Notes under the pieces: model-generated
Seen by the model: only the letters and a program-made list of their open reading frames with translations
Told to the model about the DNA's origin: nothing
Databases searched by the model: none
Source: Isoetes taiwanensis
Taxonomy: Eukaryota; Streptophyta; Lycopodiopsida; Isoetales; Isoetaceae
DNA: 64,000 bases
NCBI GenBank assembly: GCA_021234155.1
Contig: JAJEKV010000090.1
Span: 2,596,479 to 2,660,478, forward strand
Direction of reading: 5' to 3'
Part shown: piece after piece, positions 1-9,289 of the stretch
Position numbering within the stretch: the first letter of the stretch is position 1
How the letters are laid out: each line of letters opens with the position of its first letter
Made by a program: the position numbers and the translations under genes

Positions 1-110
1 AACTAATGCTCACCTTTTCCTCACATAACTAACAAACAAATTAAGGAAATACACCTTTTGCTATTTATACACCCCAGCACTCCAAGCACACATAGCATGT
101 TCTAGCTAAA

Positions 111-127
111 GCCCGGCAACGCCGGGC
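111..127. repeat. Second copy of the GCCCGGC hairpin
   Basis: The stretch is identical to the hairpin at 353-369 and 242 bp upstream of it. The flanking base pattern after the stem (cactgtcc) has no CTRR, so this copy may be an internal or older Helitron end, or a duplicate of it. Confidence 0.5.
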
Positions 128-352
128 ACTGTCCTTCGTCATCTACAAATTGCCAGAGACTCCAACATGGCGCGGACAAGAAAACACGAGTATTTTAGAA
201 CGCATTGAAAATGCTACATTCTTATACATAAAACATATGTCGCAGGAATGCAAATTTCCTGCTCCATATTGCTCCTACGATCTTCAAATGCATATTTCCA
301 TGCTCCAAATCTTCTTTTGTTACTAAACAGCCGCCTTCCAAATCGTTACTAG

Positions 353-380
353 GCCCGGCAACGCCGGGCACTATAACTAG
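353..380 (+). mobile_element. Helitron-like 3' terminus
   Basis: A 17-nt hairpin (GCCCGGC, loop AAC, GCCGGGC) at 353-369 is followed seven bases later by CTAG at 377-380 and then T at 381. A short GC hairpin just upstream of a CTRR end, inserted between A and T, is the known 3' terminus of plant Helitrons. The same hairpin occurs at 111-127 without a CTRR end, and a variant at 32406-32422. No 5' TC end or Rep/helicase coding was seen, so this would be a non-autonomous element whose left end is undefined or outside the window. Confidence 0.5.
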
Positions 381-2010
381 TATATCTTAACATGCATTTA
401 CTAGACAAAGGTCTATATGTCGCTTCTTGAGACTGCGCATACATCTTGCAAATTGTTCTTTAGGTTGTTTTTGTAACTTGCCCCTTTTTCCATGACTCTC
501 ATATGGCCTAGTAGCTTGGTTTTTTGGTTTGAGTCTGGGTTCGGGTGCTTCCATAGCATATTTTTTCCCTTGCAGAGCCTCGCGTTTCTTCATTACATCA
601 ACTTGATCTAATCTTCAATATTTCATAAGATTGTTCCTTTCTTTAACCTAGATGAAATGATGCATTTGGTATGTTCTAGTCGTTGCTTTGGCGGGTATAT
701 AACGGTGACAAGTCCATTTTACATTATTTCAATATTTAGTATCTACCCTTATTCTATTTTGCTTGAGACGTGGATGGTTGGTTCTTTCGTTGATATTTTG
801 GTTTTTTTATTTGTAGACACTTTATGAGTTTTATTTGTGAGATTGAATGCCAACCGTAGATCTGGAGCATATGCCGGGTATCATACGGAATCGGCGGTCA
901 GCATCTTTTTGGATAAAAAACGACTTGCCACTTCCTAAGGTCTCGATTGAAGATAAAAACACAAAAAAACCAGTAGTGAGAATCAAGACTCTGTTCAACC
1001 AGCCTGCTGCCGGACCACTCGATCCTCTGCCTCCACCAATCAATCCTCTACTACTGGCAAAATTAACACAACCATGGTTGGAGGATTCGAACCTCCAGGC
1101 CAAAGCGAAGGCCTCACCAGAACCCTTCCAATTTACCTCATTTAAGAGAAAAACATGAGCGCTTCGATTTTCAGAATAATGAGAGAAGTTTCAGCATCTT
1201 CCTACGGTTCTAGATCTCTAAATCCTGCATTGAAAAAACAAAAACAAAACCATGCTTTAGAGCTCCAATCAGATGAAGAGGCCGGAATAGGCTAATAGAT
1301 AGCAGGGATTCTACCGAAGCCTTCTCTAAACCATGCTTACCTGAAAAATCTTGTAACAGTACTACTGATCCGTGGTTATTCTGTACACAAAACATTGCGG
1401 AAACATTTGCTGCAACAAAATGCCAGTGTTCTAAAAAAATCTGTTGACGGTAACAAAAGCAGAGATTGCCGAATTTGCAGAGCCACTTAAAGAATTTTGA
1501 GAAGTCTTTTGCAAAGCAGAAGATAGGCGATCAGGTCTGCACACGGTCGAGGCGAAACTGGCAGCATGGAATGGCCAGCAACCATCGTGGCCCTCGTTCG
1601 ATTGTTGCTTGATTCTGACACCGTCTCCTTCCCCATTCGAGCCAGTGGCATATGGACACGTGGGAGCTTCCCAAAACAGGCTCCAAATTTCTTTTCTTAA
1701 CACCATTGAGTTCACTTAAAAAACATGACACAAAGACAACACTGAAATAGAAGCTTGCCCCTCACAACAAAAAAACAGCTCAAACATGCACACACATACC
1801 ATTTTCAATACAATACAATACCAGAATCATAGTTTCCACCATTGCGAGAATACCCTCCCGCAATACGAAACGGATTGGGTAAACTTAATGTTTATCTTAC
1901 ACAATTTCTGCACAAACTTTTTCACTGTCTTATTGTTTGCCCTCTAGCTTTACTCGTGTCTCCTTTCTATGGGGTCTGAGAATTTAATTGCGCACCCCTG
2001 TGATTTTTCT
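381..2010. other. Gene-free AT-rich stretch with dispersed repeat
   Basis: I find no supportable gene. The short ORFs on both strands lack recognisable domains. The only structured content is a roughly 150-bp segment at 649-801 that recurs at 2250-2402, starting with a shared gaaatgatgcat block and keeping the order of several shared blocks, so it is a dispersed repeat. Confidence 0.5.
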
Positions 2011-2012
2011 TT

Positions 2013-2042
2013 ATTCAATTCAATTCAATTCAATTCAATTTA
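2013..2042. repeat. (ATTCA)n microsatellite
   Basis: About six copies of a pentamer. It directly precedes a 50-bp segment (2043-2094) that recurs at 4978-5032, so it may be the junction of a repeat element. Confidence 0.85.
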
Positions 2043-2249
2043 TGGTGGAGGGCATAATTGGTACTGTTCCCTGTCATTCTCTTCTCTTGTCCCTCTGCGT
2101 CATTTTCTCCATAGGTTTTCCATCTATCCTTTTGTTGATTATCCATGTTGCGCCATTAGCATTAGCCTTTGTTGCTCTAACCCCTTCATCCCCTGGATCC
2201 ATGAGACTATTTATTGTTTCTCTTTGTTGCACTCATTCCTACTGGTCCA

Positions 2250-2402
2250 CGAAATGATGCATCTGATATGTTTTTGGACATCGTTGTTTTGGTGGATATA
2301 TAGCATTGGCAGACCACTTTATATTATTTCATTATTTAGTATCTCCTCTTGTTTTGTTCTGGTTGAGATATAATGTTTGATTTTTTCTTTGATATACTTG
2401 GT
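2250..2402. repeat. Second copy of the 649-801 dispersed repeat
   Basis: It aligns block by block with 649-801 (gaaatgatgcat, tatttagtatct and other shared blocks) with many substitutions. This is an old repeat pair of unknown family. Confidence 0.5.
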
Positions 2403-2512
2403 AATCTGACTGCTGTTTTACACGATTTTGGAGAAAATTTCTTCATTGTTTCATTTTTAATGCATCTATCTGTTATCTTGCCTCATTTCTATTGGGATTG
2501 GATTTTTTTATT

Positions 2513-2700
2513 TTTTTTGAAGATAAGATAAGATAAGATAGGAGTATATTATTATTGTAGATAGAAAGTTTACAAAGAGCCCCATCAATGGGATAGACAA
2601 AAAAGTTGTATATTACTTGCCCATCAGACCATGGGTGAATGTACTACTGGAGTACCAGCTCTTCTTCCCTGCATGTGAGTACTATAGGGAAATATCACCG
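2513..2700 (-). mobile_element. L1-like 3' end fragment with GATAA repeats
   Basis: A T-rich run followed by gaag, a (GATAA)n stretch at 2520-2541 and then tatatta...tttacaaag resembles the 3' ends of the minus-strand L1 copies at 12413, 22050 and 43723, which all begin with poly(T) followed by gaag. No coding region is visible. It is probably a very short 5'-truncated LINE. Confidence 0.35.
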
Positions 2701-2802
2701 TCTTCTCCGCAGAGGCAGGTACTATAGAGTGGGCAAATCCAGTTTCCACACACCATAGGGTTTCAGGAAGAAAGGAAGGAATGTTCTTTTATCATCCGCG
2801 GA

Positions 2803-2814
2803 GGCCAATCGGCC
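2803..2814 (-). other. 3' hairpin of LINE (stem GGCC/GGCC)
   Basis: On the minus strand GGCC-GATT-GGCC is followed by CTCCGCGGATGATAA and the tail. The same position in related copies carries GACC/GGTC (57874-57885), AACCC/GGGTT (7154-7167) and GGCC/GGCC with another loop (24272-24283). A conserved 3' stem-loop is the known recognition element for the RT of some LINE clades; that role is inferred here. Confidence 0.6.
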
Positions 2815-3213
2815 TATGGGACCCAAATTACACGGGTGCAGCAAGCCCGTTGCTACCCGGATTAAAAAACCCCCCATTAGGAGGGAAAAACCATCGCAGC
2901 AACAAATCTGCTGGCAGCTGTACAAATACACATATATACACATGAATTTCCGGCACCTCAGGTAGGCGCCCGGGGGCAGAGGTGAGTCCGCAGATCCAAA
3001 ACCTCCTGGAGGTAGGAGCCAAGGGATCGAACTGATGGCGTACTGAGTAGCTCGAGCAGGGGCAGACCAGGTCGCACCAAGAGAATGTAGCAAGCCCGAA
3101 TCTAACTATAGGCTGGACAGCTCTGGAAGGCATGGCTTTCATCCTCAACAACCCCCAGCGGGCAACACTGACAAAGCCTGTCCTGGCGCGACTCTCCAAC
3201 CCACCGACCCGTC

Positions 3214-3966
3214 TCAAGCCGAAGATGGTGGGCCCCTGTTCGAATGGACGCGATAATCCTGCGCTTCTTCATGGGCAACTAAGAACGCAGGTAGAGCTGT
3301 GGGCCTCGAACCAGGGGCTGTTTGTAGTGTGCCACCTTTACCTGTTCCAGAGCATGGTGGTCCCAGAGCTTCCTCAGGAAACAAGAGTCCAAGTACCCCC
3401 CCCAGCCTATCCCAGCCGGCGTCTGTGTGCACCTGGACGCACCTATGTGCGTCTAACATTCCAACGCGCCAGCCACTGGGCTCTCTTGTCCTTCCAACAA
3501 GCCTGAGTCGTTGCGGGCTCATCGCCACAGCGTAAGCCAAGTGCGGGAGCCGAGTGTCGCCCATGTTGGCCACCTTCTGGAAATAGACAATGTGCCTATC
3601 GAGGGCCGCATGCTGCAGGGGCATGAATCCTGTCTCCTGCAACAAGATCTGATATGGAAATGAGGGCTTGACGCCAAGTGCCCGCGTCAAAAATGCCTTC
3701 TAGACCTGCTCTAAGTCGTTCCAAGTCGCCAAAGACACCATTGGGCCCCACACCTCGACCCCATACAAAAGAACTGGCTCGACCAGTGCCCGGAACAAAT
3801 GTGACTGGTGGCCCCAGTCATACAGCTCTGCCCTGTGACTATTGTTTTGCATTGCGTACAACGCCTTCCAACCTGCGGTCTCCCGAAGGCGAATGGATGC
3901 ATCCCAATACATTGAGGACGGGAATTCCACCCCCAGGTACTTGTAGCTGGGTGTGACCTCTACCAT
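3214..3966 (-). pseudogene. LINE ORF2 C-terminal part, frameshifted
   Basis: Two adjoining open segments continue the RT above. 3966-3700 has KYLGVEF and LLYGVEVWGP, the conserved post-RT block of this LINE type. 3690-3214 contains LQHAALDRHIVYFQKVANMG and LPHLAYA. At least one frameshift separates them. The segment is noticeably GC-richer than the flanking AT-rich DNA, like the related element at 53.6-57.9 kb. Confidence 0.65.
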
Positions 3967-4397
3967 CTGCGCTGGAGGTAAGTGAGCGCCGGAGGTGCCG
4001 GATGACGTGAGGAGGATATGAGGGCCACCTTAGTTTTGGCCAGGTTGACCCGCATGTCCGTCGCCTGGCAGAATGTCTCTAGGGCATCTAGGTGTGCCTG
4101 CATTCCCTCTGGTGTATGGGCCAAGAGGTCCACATCATCCGCATAGATGAGCTGCCGGATGACCTGGTGCAAGAATTGTATACCGTCCCCCCCATTGGCA
4201 GCTAGCCAGGCTTCCAACTGGTCAATGTAAAGTCCAAAGAGTGTAGGTGAGAGAGGACAACCTTGCCTAACTCCAATGCTACTGGCAAATGACTGTCCTT
4301 CTGGTTGCATGTGGAAGGACAGTCCAGGGCATAAAAGATACTTAGTTACCAAGAGTGTGGATCCCATTGTCATATGTAGGGACTGGATCTTCTTCAT
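3960..4397 (-). pseudogene. LINE reverse transcriptase fragment
   Basis: The translated segment carries RT motif GVRQGCPLSPTLFGLYID and the catalytic YADDVDLLAH box, followed by a region of the form FCQ..MRVNLAKTKV, which is typical of the RT palm and thumb of LINE ORF2. The N-terminal endonuclease and fingers are missing (5' truncation). The protein goes out of frame after ALTY and continues in another frame at 3966-3700 (KYLGVEF and YGVEVWG motifs). It is not functional as it stands. Confidence 0.85.
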
Positions 4398-4399
4398 CC

Positions 4400-4900
4400 A
4401 TCCATTGACATCTGAAGTAGCTGTAGAATCCTTCCAATTTACCTACTCTATCCAACTGTTTATTGTATGCCACACCCATCTTTCTATGGTGGGACAAGGC
4501 CATTAGAGCCACTTCCATGTTAAAGAGGTTCTCTAGTTTTGCTACTGAAGTAGCCTGCTCCCCTAATGCCACATCACATTTGTGCCTCCATACCACCCAA
4601 AGTGCCACATTGGTCAAGGAGGCAGTAATATACATTTATCAGTTCTAATAAGCAGCTCGGGCCATACAAGATGGGCCAGCTCTATCCCTAAGATCGGGGA
4701 AACCCAGCACCAGAACTCGTAAATCTTAGGATAGAAGAGGAGATGCATGATCGACTCACATGATTGACAACCCAATGGGCACATATCATCAGCCACAATC
4801 CCTTTCTGAAGTAGAACCTGTTTAGTACTGAGACCTCCTTGAAGCGCAGTCCACCTAAAGAACTGAAGTTTCTTTGAGCAGATAGATTTCCATGAATTAG
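4400..4900 (-). pseudogene. L1 zf-RVT domain fragment
   Basis: Minus-strand segments read CPLGCQSCESIMHLLFYPKI followed by a Trp-rich FWCWVSP block and then LTNVALWVVWRHKCDVAL. This is the order of the zf-RVT domain and C-terminal tail of plant L1 ORF2 proteins. The frame is broken (segments 4990-4688, 4796-4614 and 4635-4342). It adjoins the other LINE's RT at about 4400, so one element is probably inserted in or beside the other. Confidence 0.55.
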
Positions 4901-6171
4901 ATTAGTTGTTACCCCCATCCTGACATCTGCTATTAGTGGATTGGAATTATGTTGTGCAACCTTGGGGTTATTCTTTAGTGTGGAGGGCATAGTTAGTATC
5001 AGTCCCTGTCATTCTCTTTCTCTTGTCCCTAAGAAAGCCACCTATGCTCATGTGATCAAAACAACCTTTAGGAATCTCCAATTTGTATACTTGCGATGGA
5101 TCTATTTGATGATGATAATTTGAATTTCTTGTTCGAATCCCAAGGAAAGGACAAAACCTCTGTGTCTATCTGTACAATCATATGAGAACATGTTTCAGCA
5201 TCAACTTAGCAACACCAAGAGACATAATCTAACAAATCTCTGTTACTTAGACCATGTGATGTGTCATACCAAACTGGTCTTCTGGGGATTTGCATCCAGA
5301 ATTAATTAATCTTGCATACATCTAAAACTGAGTTGTTTTCTTTAGCCATTGCAGCGATCTTTCTCAATCGTCTTATGTCATTGTCTTTTTTTTTTAGTAT
5401 GATAACCTTGACGGACTCAATCTATGAAAAGGGAAAAATCATTCATTGTAGGGAGATTCTTATCCACATACCTTAAAAAGACTCTTACAAGAACCCCATG
5501 ATACCCATGGATTGATTAATTCTGAGAGAATAAGGGTAGTCTTCATTTTGCAGCCCCCCTCTGACGTGGCGTCATCCCAACCCTTGAAGTCCGTTATTGT
5601 GGTGTGGATGCGTGCCACCTCAAGTGTTTGTTTGGGGAAGGGGGGAGGATGGTTGTAAAACGAAGGTGTCCCGAGAATAATTCAAGAATAAAGAATGCTA
5701 ATCAAAGAAAGATTCTCCTTTGGTAGAAGCAAATAGATGCATGGTCTTAAAGGTTCACAATCAAGGGTACCCATGAAGACACACCTTATCTTTCAGGCCA
5801 TGCACATCACTAGTTTCTTTGCATGCAAAACCAAGTTCCACAGATGCGCCTGGTTGGGCAAACTTCAATGTGCTTACGGTCTCTCCATGCGATTCCACAT
5901 CTGGACTTATGTGCACAAAGATCAAACTTTTGGCATCACCTCCTGAACCCATAATACAGTAATAGCAGCCTCGCCCAACCTCCAAGACCCCTGATATACA
6001 TAAAATTTCAATCTTTTTTTATTTTATATATATATTATAAAGTTATAGCATCAAGTGTTACATCAAATCGGAAGTGTTGGATCAACTACATTTGGACATG
6101 AAATTGAATGCTCGACATCTCTCTATAACCAAAACTGATACATTCCAAAGAAAGTTGGTGAAAACATTATG
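4900..6171. other. Gene-free stretch
   Basis: No gene is supportable. 4978-5032 repeats the segment at 2043-2094 (starting gtggagggcata and containing ccctgtcattctc). Short ORFs at 5737-5985 on both strands have no recognisable domain. Confidence 0.4.
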
Positions 6172-6230
6172 GCTGGGATTAAAAAACCTCGCCCTTCCGG
6201 GTTTTCGAGGAAAAACCCTGGCAATAATAG
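6172..6230 (-). mobile_element. Orphan LINE 3' UTR fragment
   Basis: Read on the minus strand, this 59-bp piece matches the 3' UTR at 57775-57835: the blocks TTGC, GGTTTTTCC, CTCGAAAACCC and GGTTTTTTAATCC occur in the same order. There is no LINE coding on either side. It is either a tiny truncated and rearranged LINE or part of a SINE that borrowed the LINE 3' end. Confidence 0.6.
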
Positions 6231-6469
6231 AATCATAACCTATGCTAGAGTCAAAATAGAATCTTTACCCTCATGCTGACTAGCCTTGTTTGGTAAAAAC
6301 TACATTATAACAAAGAAGTTGCACTGTATGAAGTCATTGAATATATTGATCTTCATCTTGTGCCTAGAATTCAACACCTTGCCCAAAAATGCCAAAGTAT
6401 CAGAAAATAGCGCTCACCAATGCTTCCTTGCATACACAAAAAACGTGAACCAAAAGCCGCTAGGGCTCT

Positions 6470-6597
6470 CTAGGCACGAGGGCCTCCAACCAGGCACGAA
6501 GGCCTCCATCCAGGCACAAGGGCCTCAACCAGGTACAAAGTTTTCCAACTAGGCACGAGGGCCTCCACCAGACATGAAGGCATCAACCAGGCACAAG
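6470..6597. repeat. Minisatellite, about 20-24 bp unit
   Basis: About six imperfect copies of a unit resembling aaccaggcacgagggcctc run head to tail. A short ORF passes through the array, but nothing suggests that it is a gene. Confidence 0.75.
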
Positions 6598-6689
6598 CCT
6601 ATGACAAAATGTTAGTTATACCAAAAAGGTTCACAACTGGAAAAAGGGGTTTTTTTTTTTTGGGGAGGGTGTTGGGTACCAACATTAGG

Positions 6690-6852
6690 AAGCGAAAGGG
6701 AGATGCACGAAAGAAGGGACGATAAGGAACTGAATAGGATGTGAGAAGGAAAAAGACAAAAATAACTAAAATGCATAACTACCTCCGTAGTTCTAGAAGT
6801 TTGTTTTCCTTCTATTTGGTGAAATGAAGGAAAACACCATTTCTAGAACTAC
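6690..6852. repeat. Dispersed repeat with 26-bp foldback stem
   Basis: The segment recurs at 9108-9266 with about 150 bp of clear similarity. In this copy 6787-6812 pairs with 6826-6852: the arms begin GTAGTTCTAGAA and end GTTTTCCTTC, with a 13-nt loop. The 9.2-kb copy keeps only the inner half of the second arm. The foldback suggests a MITE or snapback element end. Confidence 0.6.
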
Positions 6853-7110
6853 TACGTTTAGACATAGACAAGAATGCTGAAAAAGAGGCGGCGAGAAAAG
6901 CAAAATAAACTAGCTAAATAAAGACAAACGAAAGAAAAGTCAATAAGTTGGTCAATGAAAAAAGGCCTACTTTGGGTAGAAAATAAAACGTTACTCACAT
7001 TGAAAAAAGGCCTATCTTCGAGTAGAAAATAAAAGGTTACACAGTTCAAAACTCAAATTCGAAAGCAAGATGTCTGGGGGAGTGGGTTTTGTCTTATGGG
7101 TGAAGGTATT

Positions 7111-7310
7111 AACGTTAAGATAAGATAAGATAAGGATTTTTAACGTCCACGAGAACCCTTTTGGGTTATGGGACCAGAACAGAAAAAGAGGGCATGAGCC
7201 CTAACAAAACTCGGGAGCTATGCCCCCTAACAAGTCTCAAATACCAAGAACAAAACAAGCGGGCCTAAGCCCGAAACCAAAACCCTTTTGGGTTAAGGTA
7301 GAAGCAACCA
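7111..7310 (-). mobile_element. LINE 3' end fragment with (TTATC)n tail
   Basis: On the minus strand the order is GGTCCCATA, a hairpin AACCC-AAAA-GGGTT (7167-7154), CTCGTGGACGTTAA and then about four TTATC repeats (7117-7134). The same order is seen at 57855-57930 and 2830-2768. There is no coding part, so this is a strongly 5'-truncated copy or a LINE-tailed SINE. Confidence 0.65.
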
Positions 7311-7676
7311 TTTTGTTTATTAAAACTTTATCATTTGGTACATCCAGAAACCTTATATAGTGAAAAAAAGTGCCTTGAACCAATAATCATGTATCACTAG
7401 CAAAATATCAAACCACTCAAAAACTGTAATGGCCTGGTTCGGTTAACATTGATCTAAACAGTTAAACGTTGCAACTAGCTAAAAACCTGGTGGGAAAAAA
7501 AAAAACTCATTATTATAATTAATATTATGGGAAACACTACCCTTGGTCGATACTAATATGCCCCAATAGCCAACAGATATTTTATATAAAGACATGGCAA
7601 ATTATATAAGACAAAAATAGAGGGTATATTTGAAACAGAAAAAGTTAAAGATATTTAAAGATACGATGGTATAATA

Positions 7677-7819
7677 CACTTCAGATCGGGAAGAAACAGG
7701 TTAAGCTCTTGGCTTCATATCAGCCCTAAATCTGCAATACTATCATCGCACTTCAGATCGGGAAGAAATAGGTTAAGCTCTTGGCTTCAGATCGGCCCTA
7801 AATCTGCAATACTATCATG
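7677..7819. repeat. 72-bp tandem duplication
   Basis: Two adjacent units starting cacttcagatcgggaagaaa (7677 and 7749) are nearly identical. A third partial unit starting cttcagatcag follows at 7820. Confidence 0.85.
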
Positions 7820-8310
7820 GCTTCAGATCAGCTACAATTTTGGCTTTCGTTCGGCATCCTAATTAGACCACGGCTTCAGTTCTGCCCAGATTGGTTAAGA
7901 TGGCAGGGATCACAATAAAAACTAGATATACACATGTAAAGGGTTCGATTTGGGTTTTATTTATGGAAATATAGCTAGCAAACAAACACAGGTCTTGAAA
8001 TCGACTGGCATCTTCTTGCAGTCGAGGTAGCCCAGACAATAATCGTCACAGGTAAGGATTAACTCAGTTGAACTTATTCTACAGCTAAGTAGACACTTGC
8101 AAGCACAAGACAACAGAAAAGATTAACTTGAGAAAAACACAGAGAATAAAACAGCATGTAAGCTTCCTTTGAATCTCTGCTTCTATCCAACAAAAGAAAC
8201 CTTATTAAATTAAAATCTAACAAATGGAAAACCCAAAAACATACTAAATAAACAAGCATCTTAATCATGGACAAAACATCCTCGACCTTGGACAAAGCAT
8301 CCTTGACCTT
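7820..8310. other. Gene-free stretch
   Basis: AT-rich sequence with no recognisable coding or repeat structure apart from the decayed third unit of the preceding tandem repeat. Confidence 0.3.
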
Positions 8311-8323
8311 CTGAACAGACTTA

Positions 8324-8845
8324 TCACATATCTAACGGAGAAGAATAACAAGCCAAAGCCATCAGAAGGGTAAAATCCCCATTTGAAGGCTGTTTTTCAC
8401 ATGAGAAGGCGAAATCCCCCATTTTATAGTACTCTATAACCCTTGGACCTTCCCTATCTCTGATGCAAATTAAATTCTGTCTTTTGGAAATTAGAGAGTT
8501 ACATTTATCAATGATGGCTTCTGCTACTACGTCCAGAGACTTGTCCAACTGCAAATGGTGCAAAATTTGCAAATGAATCCTCCAATTGACTCAAGAAATC
8601 AAACTCTTTGATATTCTTACGATAGTTCAAGACAGGAGCTCTTGCTTTCTTGCTCCTACATTCGATCTCCTCTTGCAAAGCAGAGATTGTGGATTTTAAT
8701 GCCATAACGATATCATCCTTAGAGCTATTCAGATCATGAATCTTAGCCTCAAATCTATTTTCCATGGCTTCGAGCCATGCTAGAACTTGTTCAGAATCGG
8801 CCTGCTTCCTCCTAAGCTTAGCACTAGGTTTTGGAGCTATAGCAT
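8324..8845 (-). CDS. Candidate host exon(s), unknown protein
   Basis: On the minus strand an acceptor-like tatag at about 8845 opens into a charged, coiled-coil-like stretch (KLRRKQADSEQVLAWLEAME, then LNSSKDDIVMALKSTISALQ). A GTAAGA donor near 8624 and a TTTGCAG acceptor near 8550 would define an intron of about 75 bp, the size seen in the flippase gene. Reading continues to a stop near 8508 in one frame; another frame stays open to 8324. No domain is recognised and no start codon is convincing. It could be a partial gene or chance. Confidence 0.25.
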
Positions 8846-9107
8846 ACAGTAAATGCAACAGAAATGACCAACAAAAATAAGGGAAAAATAAGAGCCAGAT
8901 GCATAACAAGCTTTAACTGAAAAAACAAAGGAAAACTCTGGTAGGCAGGGGATTGTTGTATGGAAAGCAAAAAGGGAAAAGATTTGGGCAGTACAAAAGA
9001 CATGGGAGAGAATTGGTGGGCTGCTGTGTAAAAACTCTTCCAGACTAGAATTGCTAGACCAAAATCCGTCCATACTAGAGCGAAAGAGAATCGACCAATA
9101 TCAGGAA

Positions 9108-9266
9108 GCAAAAGGGAGATGCAGGAAAGCTGGTAGAAAAGAAAGGGACGAGAAGGAACTAAATAGGATGTGAGAAGGAAAAAGACAAAAATTAATAAAT
9201 GCATAACTACCTCCGTAGTTCTAGAAGTTTGTTTTCCTTCTATTCTGTGAAACGAAGGAAAACTCC
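9108..9266. repeat. Second copy of the 6690-6852 repeat
   Basis: The shared blocks gggagatgca, aataggatgtgagaagg and ccgtagttctagaagtttg occur in the same order. The distal foldback arm is truncated here. Confidence 0.65.
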
Positions 9267-9289
9267 ATAAGTGATTAATCATATTCTAG

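Larger units (their letters stand above)
2768..4400 (-). mobile_element. LINE, 5'-truncated, microsatellite-tailed clade
   Basis: A minus-strand non-LTR element. From high to low coordinates it holds an RT segment (4397-3960), a downstream ORF2 segment (3966-2830) and a 3' UTR ending in a (TTCC)n-like tail at 2768-2790. The 3' UTR, with hairpin at 2803-2814, matches that of the plus-strand LINE at 53.6-57.9 kb, and the proteins share the string ISSSRHP.PPALTY, so both belong to one family. The 5' boundary lies where homology to an L1 zf-RVT fragment begins (about 4400). The reading frame is broken several times. Confidence 0.8.

Noticed and set aside
1080-1100. Perfect B-box-like GGTTCGAATCC on the minus strand, suggesting a tRNA gene
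   Set aside because: No matching acceptor stem, D arm or anticodon arm could be found around it; at most a SINE trace.
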